Positions 43,872 to 53,339 are shown, numbered from the stretch's first letter. The stretch: DNA of 64,000 bases from Enterobacteriaceae bacterium 4M9 (GCA_010092695.1 JAADJJ010000001.1:3658001-3722000), one strand, 5' to 3'. Made by a program: numbers and translations. Notes: a model not told the origin generated them from the sequence alone.

Positions 43872-45548
43872 ATGCATCATGCCACCCCGCTTATCACCAC
43901 CATTGTTGGCGGCCTTGTGCTCGCTTTTCTGTTGGGTATGCTTGCTAACAAGCTGCGCATATCACCGCTGGTGGGATACTTACTTGCGGGTGTGCTGGCA
44001 GGACCGTTCACACCAGGCTTTGTCGCTGATACCAAACTAGCCCCTGAACTGGCAGAACTGGGCGTTATTCTGCTGATGTTCGGCGTTGGGCTGCACTTCT
44101 CCCTTAAAGACCTGATGGCGGTAAAAACCATCGCTATTCCCGGTGCAATTTTGCAGATAGCCGTTGCCACGCTGCTGGGCATGGGGCTTGCTGCTGCACT
44201 CGGCTGGTCAATGATGACCGGCATTGTCTTTGGCCTGTGTCTGTCAACCGCCAGTACCGTGGTGCTGCTCAGGGCGCTGGAAGAACGCCAGCTTATTGAC
44301 AGCCAGCGCGGGCAAATAGCCATTGGCTGGCTGATTGTTGAAGACCTGGTGATGGTGCTGACGCTGGTTCTGCTGCCCGCGGTCGCCGGGATGCTGGAGA
44401 AAGGTAATGTCGGATTTGCCTCCCTTGCGCTGGATATGAGCATTACCATTGGCAAAGTCGTGGCGTTTATCGCGCTGATGATGCTGGTTGGCCGCCGTCT
44501 GGTGCCGTGGATTCTGGCACGCAGCGCCGCCACCGGCTCACGTGAACTGTTTACGCTCTCGGTGCTGGCACTGGCACTGGGTATCGCGATGGGTGCGGTG
44601 GAGCTATTTGACGTCTCCTTTGCCCTCGGCGCGTTTTTTGCCGGTATGGTGCTCAACGAATCCGAACTCAGCCACCGTGCAGCACACGACACACTGCCGC
44701 TGCGTGACGCGTTTGCGGTGCTGTTCTTTGTCTCCGTTGGCATGTTGTTCGACCCAATGGTTCTCATTGAGCAACCGCTGGCGGTGCTTGCCACACTTAC
44801 CATTATCATCTTTGGTAAGTCTGTCGCCGCCTTCCTGCTGGTGCGCATGTTTGGTCACTCACAACGCACCGCGCTGACTATTGCCGCAAGTCTCGCGCAG
44901 ATTGGTGAGTTTGCCTTTATCCTGGCCGGTCTCGGCATGGCCATGGACCTGCTGCCGCAGGCCGGGCAAAACCTGGTGCTGGCGGGCGCCATTCTTTCCA
45001 TCATGCTTAATCCGGTGGTATTTGCCCTGCTCGAGCGCTTCCTGAAAAGACACGAAACCCTGGAAGAGCAGACCTTCGAAGAGGCGCTGGAAGAAGAAAA
45101 GCAGGTGCCGGTGGATATCTGCAACCATGTGCTGCTGGTAGGCTTTGGTCGCGTCGGTAGCCTGCTGGGCCAGCACCTGATTGAGCAAGGCATGCCGCTG
45201 GTGGTCATTGAAACCTCGCGTAACCGCGTGGATGAACTGCGCGAGCGCGGTGTGCGCGCGGTACTGGGCAATGCGGCAAATGAAGAGATTATGGCGCTGG
45301 CCCATCTCGACTGCGCCCGCTGGCTGTTGCTGACTATCCCCAACGGCTACGAGGCTGGCGAGATTGTCGCTGCCGCTCGCGAGAAAAACCCGAACATTGA
45401 AATCATCGCCCGCGCGCATTACGACGACGAAGTGGAATACATCACCGAGCGCGGTGCTAATCAGGTGGTTATGGGCGAGCGTGAAATTGCCAATACCATG
45501 CTGACGCTGCTGGAGAAACCGCCGGTGACAGAGGCTGTAACGGGCTAA
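43872..45548 (+). CDS. ybaL: YbaL, KefC-like CPA2 cation/proton antiporter
   Basis: A 558-residue inner-membrane protein with about 12 helices and a C-terminal RCK/TrkA-N domain (VLLVGFGRVGSLLGQHLIEQ). It has the same length as E. coli YbaL. It belongs to the CPA2 family, which includes the KefB and KefC potassium efflux systems. Ion and activator are not known. The start has AAGGAGACGG upstream. Confidence 0.95.
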   Translation: MHHATPLITTIVGGLVLAFLLGMLANKLRISPLVGYLLAGVLAGPFTPGFVADTKLAPELAELGVILLMFGVGLHFSLKDLMAVKTIAIPGAILQIAVATLLGMGLAAALGWSMMTGIVFGLCLSTASTVVLLRALEERQLIDSQRGQIAIGWLIVEDLVMVLTLVLLPAVAGMLEKGNVGFASLALDMSITIGKVVAFIALMMLVGRRLVPWILARSAATGSRELFTLSVLALALGIAMGAVELFDVSFALGAFFAGMVLNESELSHRAAHDTLPLRDAFAVLFFVSVGMLFDPMVLIEQPLAVLATLTIIIFGKSVAAFLLVRMFGHSQRTALTIAASLAQIGEFAFILAGLGMAMDLLPQAGQNLVLAGAILSIMLNPVVFALLERFLKRHETLEEQTFEEALEEEKQVPVDICNHVLLVGFGRVGSLLGQHLIEQGMPLVVIETSRNRVDELRERGVRAVLGNAANEEIMALAHLDCARWLLLTIPNGYEAGEIVAAAREKNPNIEIIARAHYDDEVEYITERGANQVVMGEREIANTMLTLLEKPPVTEAVTG

Positions 45549-45573
45549 CGTTTTTCCGGGGCTTTTAATGAAC

Positions 45574-45610
45574 AATGCCGGTCAGTGGCTGTACTGACCG
45601 GCATTTTTTA
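45574..45610 (+). terminator. Terminator after ybaL
   Basis: ATGCCGGTCAGT (45575-45586) and ACTGACCGGCAT (45593-45604) form a 12-bp stem followed by a T run. It is also just past the gsk stop on the opposite strand. Confidence 0.92.
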
Positions 45611-45619
45611 TATTCGCGC

Positions 45620-46924
45620 TTAACGTTCCCAGTAGGCTTCTTCGAGGCTGTCTTCACGCTCCGGCAACCCACGCGACAGGCGCGGCGAATGCTGGTTCAG
45701 CACCTGATAACTGACGCGGTTGGCATATTTGCACACCTGCGCCAGAGACGAATAGGTAAGCCAGTTCAGCGCGTGCTTGCTGGAGTTTGGCATGCTGGCG
45801 CGGTGATAGTGATTGGCTGTGATATCGTGCAGCAGCGCCGCCAGCGCGCCGTCGCCCGCGCCGTTGGTGTTCATGATTTTTTCCGGCCCGCCCATGTACG
45901 GCGCAATGTGGGAATAGATGCGCTGCGGCGTGGTGCAGTCTTTATGGCGCATGGCACGGCTAAATTCATACTGGTTGAATTCCGCAATGGTGCCCGGCAG
46001 CAGCGGGTGGCGCGTCAGGCGTTTTTTCTCATCTTCAGTAAAGCCCGCCATAAACAGCCCCTGTGGCCCGGCGGTGCACAGCACCAGGTCCACCCAGTCG
46101 AGCGCTTTATCCGCTGCTGCGAGCGGGTCGCTGATGCCGGTCAACGCCTCGGCCTCTTCCTCGTTCATGGCCAGAATTGACACGTGCTCTTTGAGAAACT
46201 CGCACCACCACTGCGGCCGGTCGGCAATCACGAATTTAGTGCCAAGCGTCAACACCACCGGTACATCGTGCTTTTTCGCGTACGCAATGGCCTGCATAGC
46301 GGCGTCGGTCATGGGCTCGCCCGGCTCGCAGCGCACCAGATAGGCGCTCAGTACCAGCGCCGAGGCACCGGCAATCACCTCTTCAGGAATACTTTGCGGA
46401 TGCAGGCGGTTCATGTGGCCAGGGCTGATGGCAAACGTGCGTTCGCCCTGTGCATTGATAAGCGTAAAGCAGCGACCAATCGGGCCATCCACGCCTTGCA
46501 GGTAGTTCAGATCGGTGCGACTGGAGGTATTGCACAGGTAGCGATAGGCGTAGCCGCCGATTTCGATATTGCTGCACATCACACCCAGCAGCACCGAGCG
46601 GTCGTCAGCCAGCACCGAATAGTTGTGCATGGTGTTACCGATGGTGCCACCGGCAAACTGGTGAGTAATGAGATTCTGACTGACCAGTTCACGATAAAGC
46701 GCCTCAGCCACGTCATCGGCAATCACCAGCGAATGACCAAAGCTCAGGCCGTAGCGACGTACAAAGTCGTCATCCACCTTTGCTTCAATATCGACCAGCG
46801 TCTGATCGATACCGACAATCCAGCTGCTGCTGGTTTCACTCTCAGGCTGGAGTTGCATCAGCAGGGGATCGCGGTTGCTGACGGGAAAATAGTGCTTAGA
46901 TTTACGTTTACCGGGAAATTTCAT
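45620..46924 (-). CDS. gsk: Inosine-guanosine kinase
   Basis: A 434-residue PfkB-family nucleoside kinase of the same length as in E. coli. It salvages inosine and guanosine to IMP and GMP. The PfkB C-terminal signature is NTNGAGDGALAALLHD, with the catalytic Asp within it. The N-terminus begins MKFPGKRKSKHYFPV. It is a single gene between ybaL and hemH. The aes gene found here in E. coli is missing. Confidence 0.97.
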   Translation of the reverse strand: MKFPGKRKSKHYFPVSNRDPLLMQLQPESETSSSWIVGIDQTLVDIEAKVDDDFVRRYGLSFGHSLVIADDVAEALYRELVSQNLITHQFAGGTIGNTMHNYSVLADDRSVLLGVMCSNIEIGGYAYRYLCNTSSRTDLNYLQGVDGPIGRCFTLINAQGERTFAISPGHMNRLHPQSIPEEVIAGASALVLSAYLVRCEPGEPMTDAAMQAIAYAKKHDVPVVLTLGTKFVIADRPQWWCEFLKEHVSILAMNEEEAEALTGISDPLAAADKALDWVDLVLCTAGPQGLFMAGFTEDEKKRLTRHPLLPGTIAEFNQYEFSRAMRHKDCTTPQRIYSHIAPYMGGPEKIMNTNGAGDGALAALLHDITANHYHRASMPNSSKHALNWLTYSSLAQVCKYANRVSYQVLNQHSPRLSRGLPEREDSLEEAYWER

Positions 46925-46993
46925 GAAGGGATTAAGGGGGTAGCCAGACAGGCGGCGTAGAGTAGCACACCCGGCCCCCCCTTGCGATCGGTG

Positions 46994-47950
46994 CTAGCGC
47001 GCCACGAGCTGCGCCATCATCGCAACATGGTCGTCCTGGTCATTAAGCGCCGGAATATATTTATATTTTCCGCCACCGGCATGCTGGAAGATTTCACGGT
47101 TCTGAATGGCGATTTCTTCAAGCGTCTCCAGGCAGTCTGATGCAAAGCCCGGGCACATTACCTGAATATGCTTCACGCCCTGCTCACCGAGCATTTTCAT
47201 GGTCTCGTCAGTGTAAGGCGTCAGCCACGGCTCTTTGCCAAAGCGCGACTGGAAGGTCATCATCACCTTTTCTGGCGGCAGGCCAAGCGCGCTGACCAGC
47301 GAGCGCGTGGTATCGCGACAGCGTTGCGGATAGTCATCGCCTTCATCCGCGTAGCGCTGCGGAATGCCGTGATAAGAGAGCAGCAGCAGGTCTGGCTCAC
47401 CGTGTTCAGCAAAGGAACGGCGTGCCGACTCGGCCAGCGCGGTAATGTAGTCCGGGTGCTGTGCATAATCGCGAATAAAAGAGACGGCTGGCACGTTGCG
47501 GGTTTTCGCCAGCACGCGCGCCAGTTCGTCCCACACCGCCGCCACTGTAGAGCAGGAATACTGCGGATATAGCGAGAGCACCACGATGTGATTCACGCCC
47601 TGGTTTAGCAACTCGTCCACTGCGCTTTGTATGGACGGCGCGCCATAGCTCATGCCCAGTGCAACCGGCGTGTCCGGGAGCAGTGCCTGGAGTTTTTGCT
47701 GCTGGCTACGGCTGTAGACCATTAGCGGCGAGCCGCCGTCGGTCCATACCGATTGATAGAGTTTTGCCACACGCGGCGAGCGCAGCGGCAGCACGATAGC
47801 GCGCAGAATAAGCCACCACTTCAGACGCGGCGCATCGACCACGCGTCTGTCGCTGAGGAACTGGCGCAGATAGCGTTTCACTGCCGCGGACGTGGGTGCT
47901 TGCGGCGTGCCGAGGTTTGCCAGCAGCACGCCCATTTTTTCCTGACGCAA
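46994..47950 (-). CDS. hemH: Ferrochelatase
   Basis: A 318-residue enzyme that inserts iron into protoporphyrin IX, the last step of haem synthesis, at the inner-membrane face. MGVLLANLGTPQAPT, the SYHGIPQRY segment with the catalytic His, and FQSRFGKEPWLTPYT are the family signatures. The length is near the E. coli 320. Confidence 0.97.
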   Translation of the reverse strand: MRQEKMGVLLANLGTPQAPTSAAVKRYLRQFLSDRRVVDAPRLKWWLILRAIVLPLRSPRVAKLYQSVWTDGGSPLMVYSRSQQQKLQALLPDTPVALGMSYGAPSIQSAVDELLNQGVNHIVVLSLYPQYSCSTVAAVWDELARVLAKTRNVPAVSFIRDYAQHPDYITALAESARRSFAEHGEPDLLLLSYHGIPQRYADEGDDYPQRCRDTTRSLVSALGLPPEKVMMTFQSRFGKEPWLTPYTDETMKMLGEQGVKHIQVMCPGFASDCLETLEEIAIQNREIFQHAGGGKYKYIPALNDQDDHVAMMAQLVAR

Positions 47951-48044
47951 CGTTCCACTCCTTCTTGACTGCGTAACGGGTTAAAGATTGTAGCCGAAAA
48001 GCCGCCACAAGGGACCAATTGCAGCGACAGGTAGCGCGTGAACA

Positions 48045-48501
48045 CTATTCAACGCGAATGCGCAGCGGGTGGACGGCGCTGCCGCTGCCGCACATAGAAG
48101 GCATATAATGGGAGATGACGGAGAAGCGGTATTTTCCGGCTTGGCAGGCGTCCCTTCCAGTCGCAGATAGATATCGGCAAAATCTCTGATCGCTGTGGCG
48201 TAATCAACCAGCGGCGACGGCCCTGCGTTGATGTCTTCGCGTTTATACCACAACGACAGCGTCAGCCCGTCAGGCAAACGCTCACTGTCGCTAAACTCAG
48301 GTTGCAGTAATTCACCCACGTGCAGCGTGGCCTGGTAAGGCTCACCCACGCGCGCATCCGGCCATATCAGCGCGGTTTTGTGCGAATCAGAAGAGAAAAG
48401 GATGCCGCCTGCGCAGATAACGCCATAAAGCATTTCAGCACAGCCAGTGGAGCAGAGGTAACAACAAGAATAAGAGCAAGACGCGGTAGTGTTTTGCGCA
48501 T
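48045..48501 (-). pseudogene. Small membrane-anchored hypothetical protein, two frameshifts
   Basis: From the ATG at 48501, MRKTLPRLALILVVTSAPLA is a signal or membrane segment. A shift at about 48431 leads to LYGVICAGGILFSSDS and IWPDARVGEPYQATLHVG. A second shift at about 48140 leads to GKYRFSVISHYMPSMCGSGS and a stop at 48045. The pattern (VGEPYQATL ... RLEGTP ... GKYRFSV) resembles an Ig-like exported domain. Adding one base at each site restores about 153 codons. The function is unknown. Confidence 0.55.
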
Positions 48502-48561
48502 TGCAGACGCATCCCTGAGAAGTGAAAACCGAGGAGTCTTTCCCCGGTTATATCACGCGGC

Positions 48562-49205
48562 TTAGTCGAGAATTTTCACCAACTCGGCACGCACGGCATC
48601 AACGGCCTGGGTGCCGTCAACTTTCGCGTATTTGGTGTGACCGCCTGCGCTTCTTTCTGGTAGTAGCCAATCAGCGGCGCCGTCAGGTTATGGTATTCCA
48701 CCAGGCGCTTGCGTACGGTTTCTTCCTGATCGTCTTTACGGGTGCTCAGCTCTTCGCCGGTCACGTCGTCTTTACCTTCCACTTTCGGCGGATTGTATTT
48801 GATGTGGTAAACACGCCCGGAGGCCGCGTGAACGCGACGCCCAACAATGCGGTCAACGATGATGTCGTCCGGTACATCAAACTCCAGCACGTAATCCACA
48901 TTGATGCCCGCTTCTTTCATGGCGTCAGCCTGAGGAATGGTGCGCGGGAAACCGTCCAACAGGAAGCCATTGCGGCAGTCTTCCTGGGTGATGCGCTCTT
49001 TAACCAGTGCGATAACCAGTTCGTCTGTCACCAGCTTGCCGGCGTCCATGATGTCTTTGGCTTGTTTACCGAGCTCGGAGCCCGATTTTACTGCGGCACG
49101 CAGCATATCACCGGTGGAGATCTGCGGGATCCCGTATTTCTCCATGATGAACTGAGCCTGTGTCCCCTTACCAGCGCCGGGCGCGCCGAGCAGAATCATA
49201 CGCAT
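48562..49205 (-). CDS. adk: Adenylate kinase, with apparent one-base deletion near the 3' end
   Basis: The start MRMILLGAPGAGKGTQAQF, with P-loop at residues 7-15 and AAGGGG upstream, identifies Adk, which interconverts AMP, ATP and ADP. The frame is normal until KEAQA near 48645, then reads unrelated residues to a stop at 48576. Adding one C near 48641 on the plus strand restores GHTKYAKVDGTQAVDAVRAE and the stop at 48562, giving exactly 214 residues as in E. coli. Adk is essential, so a sequencing error or a very recent mutation is likely. Confidence 0.9.
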
Positions 49206-49596
49206 TGCGTAATTCCCCTTACGAATGGATTTATCAATATTCTTCCCCATCCCTTCAGGCGACGCACACCATGCGGCACGCAACCTGAAAGATTGCGCAC
49301 TGCCGCGCATCCGCAGCCTGAAAAGTGGAGGGTATAAGCTGAGGGGTAAGACCTTACCATTAAGCCCCCGCCACCACAAGAAAGCCCACGGTAGCGGCGT
49401 TGTCTGACTCGGTTCAGCGCAGAATAAGCCCCTGTTTTAACTCAAACCCGTATCTCCCGCCTGGTCTGCTGATACCAGCAGCATCATGCATGCTGAAAAT
49501 CGCCATTTTTTCTTTTTACAGAAAAAAATTATTGTCACACGATAATTTTAAGCTTATTTTGCTTGCACCTTCACCTCGCAGACATGGAAAATCTGA
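49206..49596. other. Intergenic region between adk and the DUF2975 gene
   Basis: About 390 bases that must hold the divergent promoters of adk and the DUF2975 gene. No hairpin, box or small gene stands out. The half next to 49597 is AT-rich. Confidence 0.5.
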
Positions 49597-50178
49597 ATGA
49601 AAGAACAACCGACCACTCACCCACACCGCAGCAGACTGAGCGTGGTAGGCAAGATGACGGCACTGCTTACCGGCGGTCTGGGCATTTACTATCTGGTCAG
49701 TGAAATCTGGCTGTGGCACCTCTACCGTTCAGATATGGTTCAGGGCATTTTATCTTCGTTCTCCGACGCCATACCGCGTCTGCTGAATGTGGACTTTCAC
49801 CTGTCTACGTTGGCTGTCGCCTTGTTGTTCGTATGCGATGCGCTACCGGTTTTTATGACCGCCCTGGCCCTGATGCTGATTGGGCTCTTTTTCCTGCGCC
49901 TTTCTCGCAATGAGCTGTGGACGAGACGAAACGTCCGGCTGCTGTGGGTAGCTGGCATTCTTAATGTACTGACACCCATTGTGAATTCTCTCAGCAGCAC
50001 GTTTCAGGGGCTGGCTATTTCGCTTGATTTGCCCGCCGGTGAAAGGCTTTTTCAACTCACGCTGGGCCTGTCCACCGACAGCCTTTACGAGATGGTGACA
50101 GGCGTGGTTCTGTGTGCATTTGCTTATATGATTCGTGAGTCCACCAAAATACATGAAGAAAATGCGCTCTATATATAA
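49597..50178 (+). CDS. DUF2975 four-helix membrane protein
   Basis: A 193-residue protein with four predicted membrane segments (about 20-38, 68-92, 110-125, 160-185 by eye). It shows the DUF2975 pattern FFLRLSRNELWTRRNVRLLW between helices 2 and 3. DUF2975 proteins are often followed by a small XRE-type regulator, exactly as here. The role is unknown. It begins an apparent operon with the next two genes. Confidence 0.75.
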   Translation: MKEQPTTHPHRSRLSVVGKMTALLTGGLGIYYLVSEIWLWHLYRSDMVQGILSSFSDAIPRLLNVDFHLSTLAVALLFVCDALPVFMTALALMLIGLFFLRLSRNELWTRRNVRLLWVAGILNVLTPIVNSLSSTFQGLAISLDLPAGERLFQLTLGLSTDSLYEMVTGVVLCAFAYMIRESTKIHEENALYI

Positions 50179-50187
50179 GGATGCACT

Positions 50188-50403
50188 GTGGCCATTGTGA
50201 TTACGCTGGATGTGGTTATGGCGAAGCGCAAAATCCGCTCGCGCGAACTGGCAGCCATCGTGGGTATTACGCAAGCCAACCTGTCGTTAATGAAAAACGG
50301 CAAAATCAAAGGCATTAAGCTTGATACGGTCGATCGCCTGTGTAAGGCGCTGGACTGTCAGCCAGGCGACCTGTTCCGCTTTGAGGATGAACCTTTATCA
50401 TGA
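50188..50403 (+). CDS. XRE/Cro-type helix-turn-helix regulator
   Basis: A 71-residue DNA-binding protein starting at a GTG with AAGGA upstream. The helix-turn-helix is RSRELAAIVGITQANLSLMK and the C-terminal part LCKALDCQPGDLFRF is typical of the YozG-like HTH group. It is nine bases after the DUF2975 gene and overlaps the lipoprotein gene, so it likely regulates this operon. Confidence 0.85.
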   Translation: MAIVITLDVVMAKRKIRSRELAAIVGITQANLSLMKNGKIKGIKLDTVDRLCKALDCQPGDLFRFEDEPLS

Positions 50404-50750
50404 AAATAACGTCAGGCCTGTTGCTCTGCTCGCTGCTGCTGTGCGGCTGCTCATCGCAATGGGTAAAAACCCGCGCTAACGCAGACGACTTTGCCAGCGC
50501 CAGTTCACGCTGCGAAATCCAGTCCCAGCAGGCGTTTCCTGTCAAAAACGAAGTGGCACAGCGTACTAAATACAGCACCCGTTACGAAAAGTGCACGAAC
50601 ACACAAGACTGTGACGGCAAGAAATACCGTGCCGTAGAACGCCCGGAAATTGACAGTTACGTGATGGACGTGAATAACGACAGCCGCGAAGCCGTATACG
50701 AACAGTGTATGGGCAACGCCGGTTGGCAAAATGAGATGACGTGGCTGTAG
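50400..50750 (+). CDS. Hypothetical lipoprotein
   Basis: A 116-residue protein with an N-terminal lipoprotein signal: LLLCSLLLCGCSS, lipidated cysteine at about residue 17. The mature part has six further cysteines in pairs (for example CTNTQDCDG) that suggest disulfides. It overlaps the regulator stop by four bases (ATGA). The function is unknown. Confidence 0.75.
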   Translation: MKITSGLLLCSLLLCGCSSQWVKTRANADDFASASSRCEIQSQQAFPVKNEVAQRTKYSTRYEKCTNTQDCDGKKYRAVERPEIDSYVMDVNNDSREAVYEQCMGNAGWQNEMTWL

Positions 50751-50898
50751 CCCCCGGATTTCACCCAGGCATTGAATAACAAAGACCGGATTTAACACTC
50801 GCGCCGTCATTGCGAGGAGACATTATGCGCCCGTCATTCACCGGACCACCGCATACGGCACTTTATTTATTACCCGTATTCACCCTCAGGGAGGAAAT

Positions 50899-51225
50899 AT
50901 GCATTACCTGTTTACGTTGTCATCGTGGCAGCGGCTTAGTATAGCGCTCATACTTTCAGCGGGGCTAACCTCCCTGAGTGGCCACGCCGCTGAGGGTATT
51001 GTGGCGCATAGCCCACCGCCGTTCATGACTGAGCCACAAACACCTCAAACGCAGCCGGGATGCTATGGCCGGGTTTGCGTGGGGGCCGCCCCAGAAAACA
51101 AAATGCGGGAGATGTTTGAAAAGCCGACGAAATTTGAGCAACGCAGCCGCGTCAATCCAACGGACACGTTCAGTTATGACAGTTCGCCACAGGATACGGG
51201 CTTTCAGCTACGTGTTAATCTCTAG
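50899..51225 (+). CDS. Hypothetical secreted protein
   Basis: A 108-residue protein with a good ribosome site (GGGAGG) and a signal peptide ending near residue 30 (LSGHAA). The mature region is short, proline-rich and polar with one CYGRVC motif. No family is recognised. A 39-codon frame with its own ribosome site (50825) overlaps its start. Confidence 0.6.
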   Translation: MHYLFTLSSWQRLSIALILSAGLTSLSGHAAEGIVAHSPPPFMTEPQTPQTQPGCYGRVCVGAAPENKMREMFEKPTKFEQRSRVNPTDTFSYDSSPQDTGFQLRVNL

Positions 51226-51303
51226 CCCTTGCGATAAAACCGCAGCGCTCTAAACCTGGGCCTGATGGCGCGGTGTTCGCGCTTTACCTTACAGGCAGCA
51301 GCC

Positions 51304-51333
51304 CAAAAAAAAACCCGCCGTAAAGGCGGGTTC
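51304..51333 (-). terminator. Terminator after htpG
   Basis: AACCCGCC and GGCGGGTT form a stem. On the minus strand it is followed by a run of nine T residues. It lies 14 bases past the htpG stop. Confidence 0.92.
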
Positions 51334-51346
51334 TTCGTTGGCGCTA

Positions 51347-53221
51347 TCAGCCCAGCAGTAGCTGGTTGATGCGGCGGATAAACTGGTTCGGGTCTTCCAG
51401 CGAACCTTTCTCAGCCAGCAGCGCCTGGTCAAGCAGCAGCTCCACCCACTCACCAAAACGTGTGTCGTCGGTGGTATCAGCAGTGCGTTTGACCAGCGGG
51501 TGCTCCGGGTTCAGCTCAAAGATGTACTTCACATCCGGCACGGCCTGGCCTGCGGCAGCGAACAGCTTCGCCATCTGGGTGCTCATCTCATCGCTGTCGG
51601 TGGTGACAATGGCTGGCGTGTCGGTCAGACGATGGGTCAGACGCACCTCTTTCACGCGCTCGCCCAGCAGCGTTTTCACACGCTCAACGAACGGCTCAAG
51701 CGCTTTGTCGGCTTCTTTCGCGCTGTCGTCCACGTCGTCTGCCAGTTTCTCCAGCGACTCGTCTGCTTTTGACACGGACTGGAACGGCTTACCGTCAAAC
51801 TCGGTCAGGTAGCTCATCATCCACTCGTCGATGCGGTCAGAGAGCAGCAGTACCTCGATGCCCTTTTTACGCAGCAGTTCCAGGTGTGGGCTGCTCTTCG
51901 CCGCCGCGTAGCTGTCGGCGGTGATGAAATAAATCTTCTCCTGCCCTTCTTTCATGCGCGCAATGTACGCTTCCAGAGAGACATTTTGCACGGAGGAGTC
52001 GTTGTGGGTGGAGGCAAAACGCAGCAGCTTTGCAATCGTCTGCTGGTTGGCAGTATCTTCCGCCGGGCCTTCTTTAAGCACCAGACCAAACTGATCCCAG
52101 AAGGTCTGGTATTTATCAGCGTCATCCTTAGCCAGTTTTTCAAGCATCTGCAATGCACGCTTGCTCAGCGCGTTGCGCAGGTTGCGGGTAACCGTGCTGT
52201 CTTGCAGAATTTCACGCGACACGTTAAGCGGCAGATCGCTTGAGTCAATCAGGCCGCGCACAAAGCGCAGGTAGTTCGGCATGAACTGCTCGGCGTCGTC
52301 CATGATGAACACGCGCTGTACGTAGAGCTTCAGGCCGTGCTTGTGATCGCGGTTCCACATGTCCCACGGCGCCTGCGCCGGGATGTACAGCAGGCTGGTG
52401 TACTCCTGTTTGCCTTCAACGCGGTTGTGGCTCCAGGTGAGCGGATCGGTAAAGTCGTGGGCGATGTGTTTGTAGAACTCGTTGTATTCGTCGTCGCTGA
52501 TTTCACCGCGGCTGCGGGTCCACAGCGCCTGGGCTTTGTTGATCTTTTCCCAGCTAACGACGGTTTCGCCGTCTTTCTCTTCGCTCTGCTCAATTTCCAC
52601 CGGCAGCGCAATGTGATCGGAATACTTGCTAATGATGGAACGCACGCGCCAGGCGTCGAGGAACTCGTCTTCACCTTCACGCAGGTGCAGCGTGATGTCA
52701 GTCCCGCGATCTTCTTTGGTGATGTCAGCAACGGTATAGTCGCCTTCACCGGCAGATTCCCAGAACACGCCGTTTTCGGCGCTGTCGCCTGCCGCACGGG
52801 TGCGTACCGTTACTTTATCGGCCACGATAAACGCCGAGTAGAAGCCCACGCCAAACTGGCCAATCAGCTGGCTGTCTTTTGCCTGGTCAGAGCCCATTGA
52901 CTCCAGAAACGCTTTGGTGCCGGATTTGGCAATGGTGCCCAGATGGTCGATAACGTCATCACGGTTCATACCGATGCCGTTATCGGAAATGGTCAACGTG
53001 CGGGCGTCTTTATCAAACGAAACGCGCACGCGCAGCTCACCGTCGCCTTCATAAAGTTCCGGCTTCGACAGTGCGCGAAAGCGCAGTTTGTCGGCAGCAT
53101 CGGAGGCGTTGGAGATAAGCTCACGCAGGAAAATTTCTTTGTTTGAATAAAGAGAATGGATCATCAGGTGCAGAAGCTGTTTTACCTCTGACTGGAAGCC
53201 ACGTGTCTCTTGTCCTTTCAT
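51347..53221 (-). CDS. htpG: HtpG, Hsp90-family chaperone
   Basis: A 624-residue Hsp90 with the E. coli length. The N-terminal GHKL ATP site shows ELISNASDAADKLR, DNGIGM and GQFGVGFYSAF. Middle and C-terminal dimer domains follow. A clear sigma-32 promoter precedes it at 53311-53339. Confidence 0.98.
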   Translation of the reverse strand: MKGQETRGFQSEVKQLLHLMIHSLYSNKEIFLRELISNASDAADKLRFRALSKPELYEGDGELRVRVSFDKDARTLTISDNGIGMNRDDVIDHLGTIAKSGTKAFLESMGSDQAKDSQLIGQFGVGFYSAFIVADKVTVRTRAAGDSAENGVFWESAGEGDYTVADITKEDRGTDITLHLREGEDEFLDAWRVRSIISKYSDHIALPVEIEQSEEKDGETVVSWEKINKAQALWTRSRGEISDDEYNEFYKHIAHDFTDPLTWSHNRVEGKQEYTSLLYIPAQAPWDMWNRDHKHGLKLYVQRVFIMDDAEQFMPNYLRFVRGLIDSSDLPLNVSREILQDSTVTRNLRNALSKRALQMLEKLAKDDADKYQTFWDQFGLVLKEGPAEDTANQQTIAKLLRFASTHNDSSVQNVSLEAYIARMKEGQEKIYFITADSYAAAKSSPHLELLRKKGIEVLLLSDRIDEWMMSYLTEFDGKPFQSVSKADESLEKLADDVDDSAKEADKALEPFVERVKTLLGERVKEVRLTHRLTDTPAIVTTDSDEMSTQMAKLFAAAGQAVPDVKYIFELNPEHPLVKRTADTTDDTRFGEWVELLLDQALLAEKGSLEDPNQFIRRINQLLLG

Positions 53222-53310
53222 TTAGCGATACCTCAACTCTTCCCCTGTGCTTACAGTCACATCTGCAAGCGCGCGGGTTTGTACGGTTACGGGAAAATAC
53301 GTTTTTGAGG

Positions 53311-53339
53311 TAATGGGGATACGCAGAGGGGATTTCAAG
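53311..53339 (-). promoter_or_regulatory. Sigma-32 heat-shock promoter of htpG
   Basis: On the minus strand CTTGAAA, a 14-base spacer and CCCCATTA fit the heat-shock consensus and resemble the E. coli htpG promoter. It predicts a leader of about 80 bases. Confidence 0.9.

Noticed and set aside
47981..48433. A 150-codon frame taken as an intact hypothetical gene
   Set aside because: Both ends read better in other frames. It is the middle part of a frameshifted gene.
48576..49379. A 267-codon frame as the adk product
   Set aside because: The N-terminal 58 residues precede the true start and the C-terminus is out of frame relative to all adenylate kinases.
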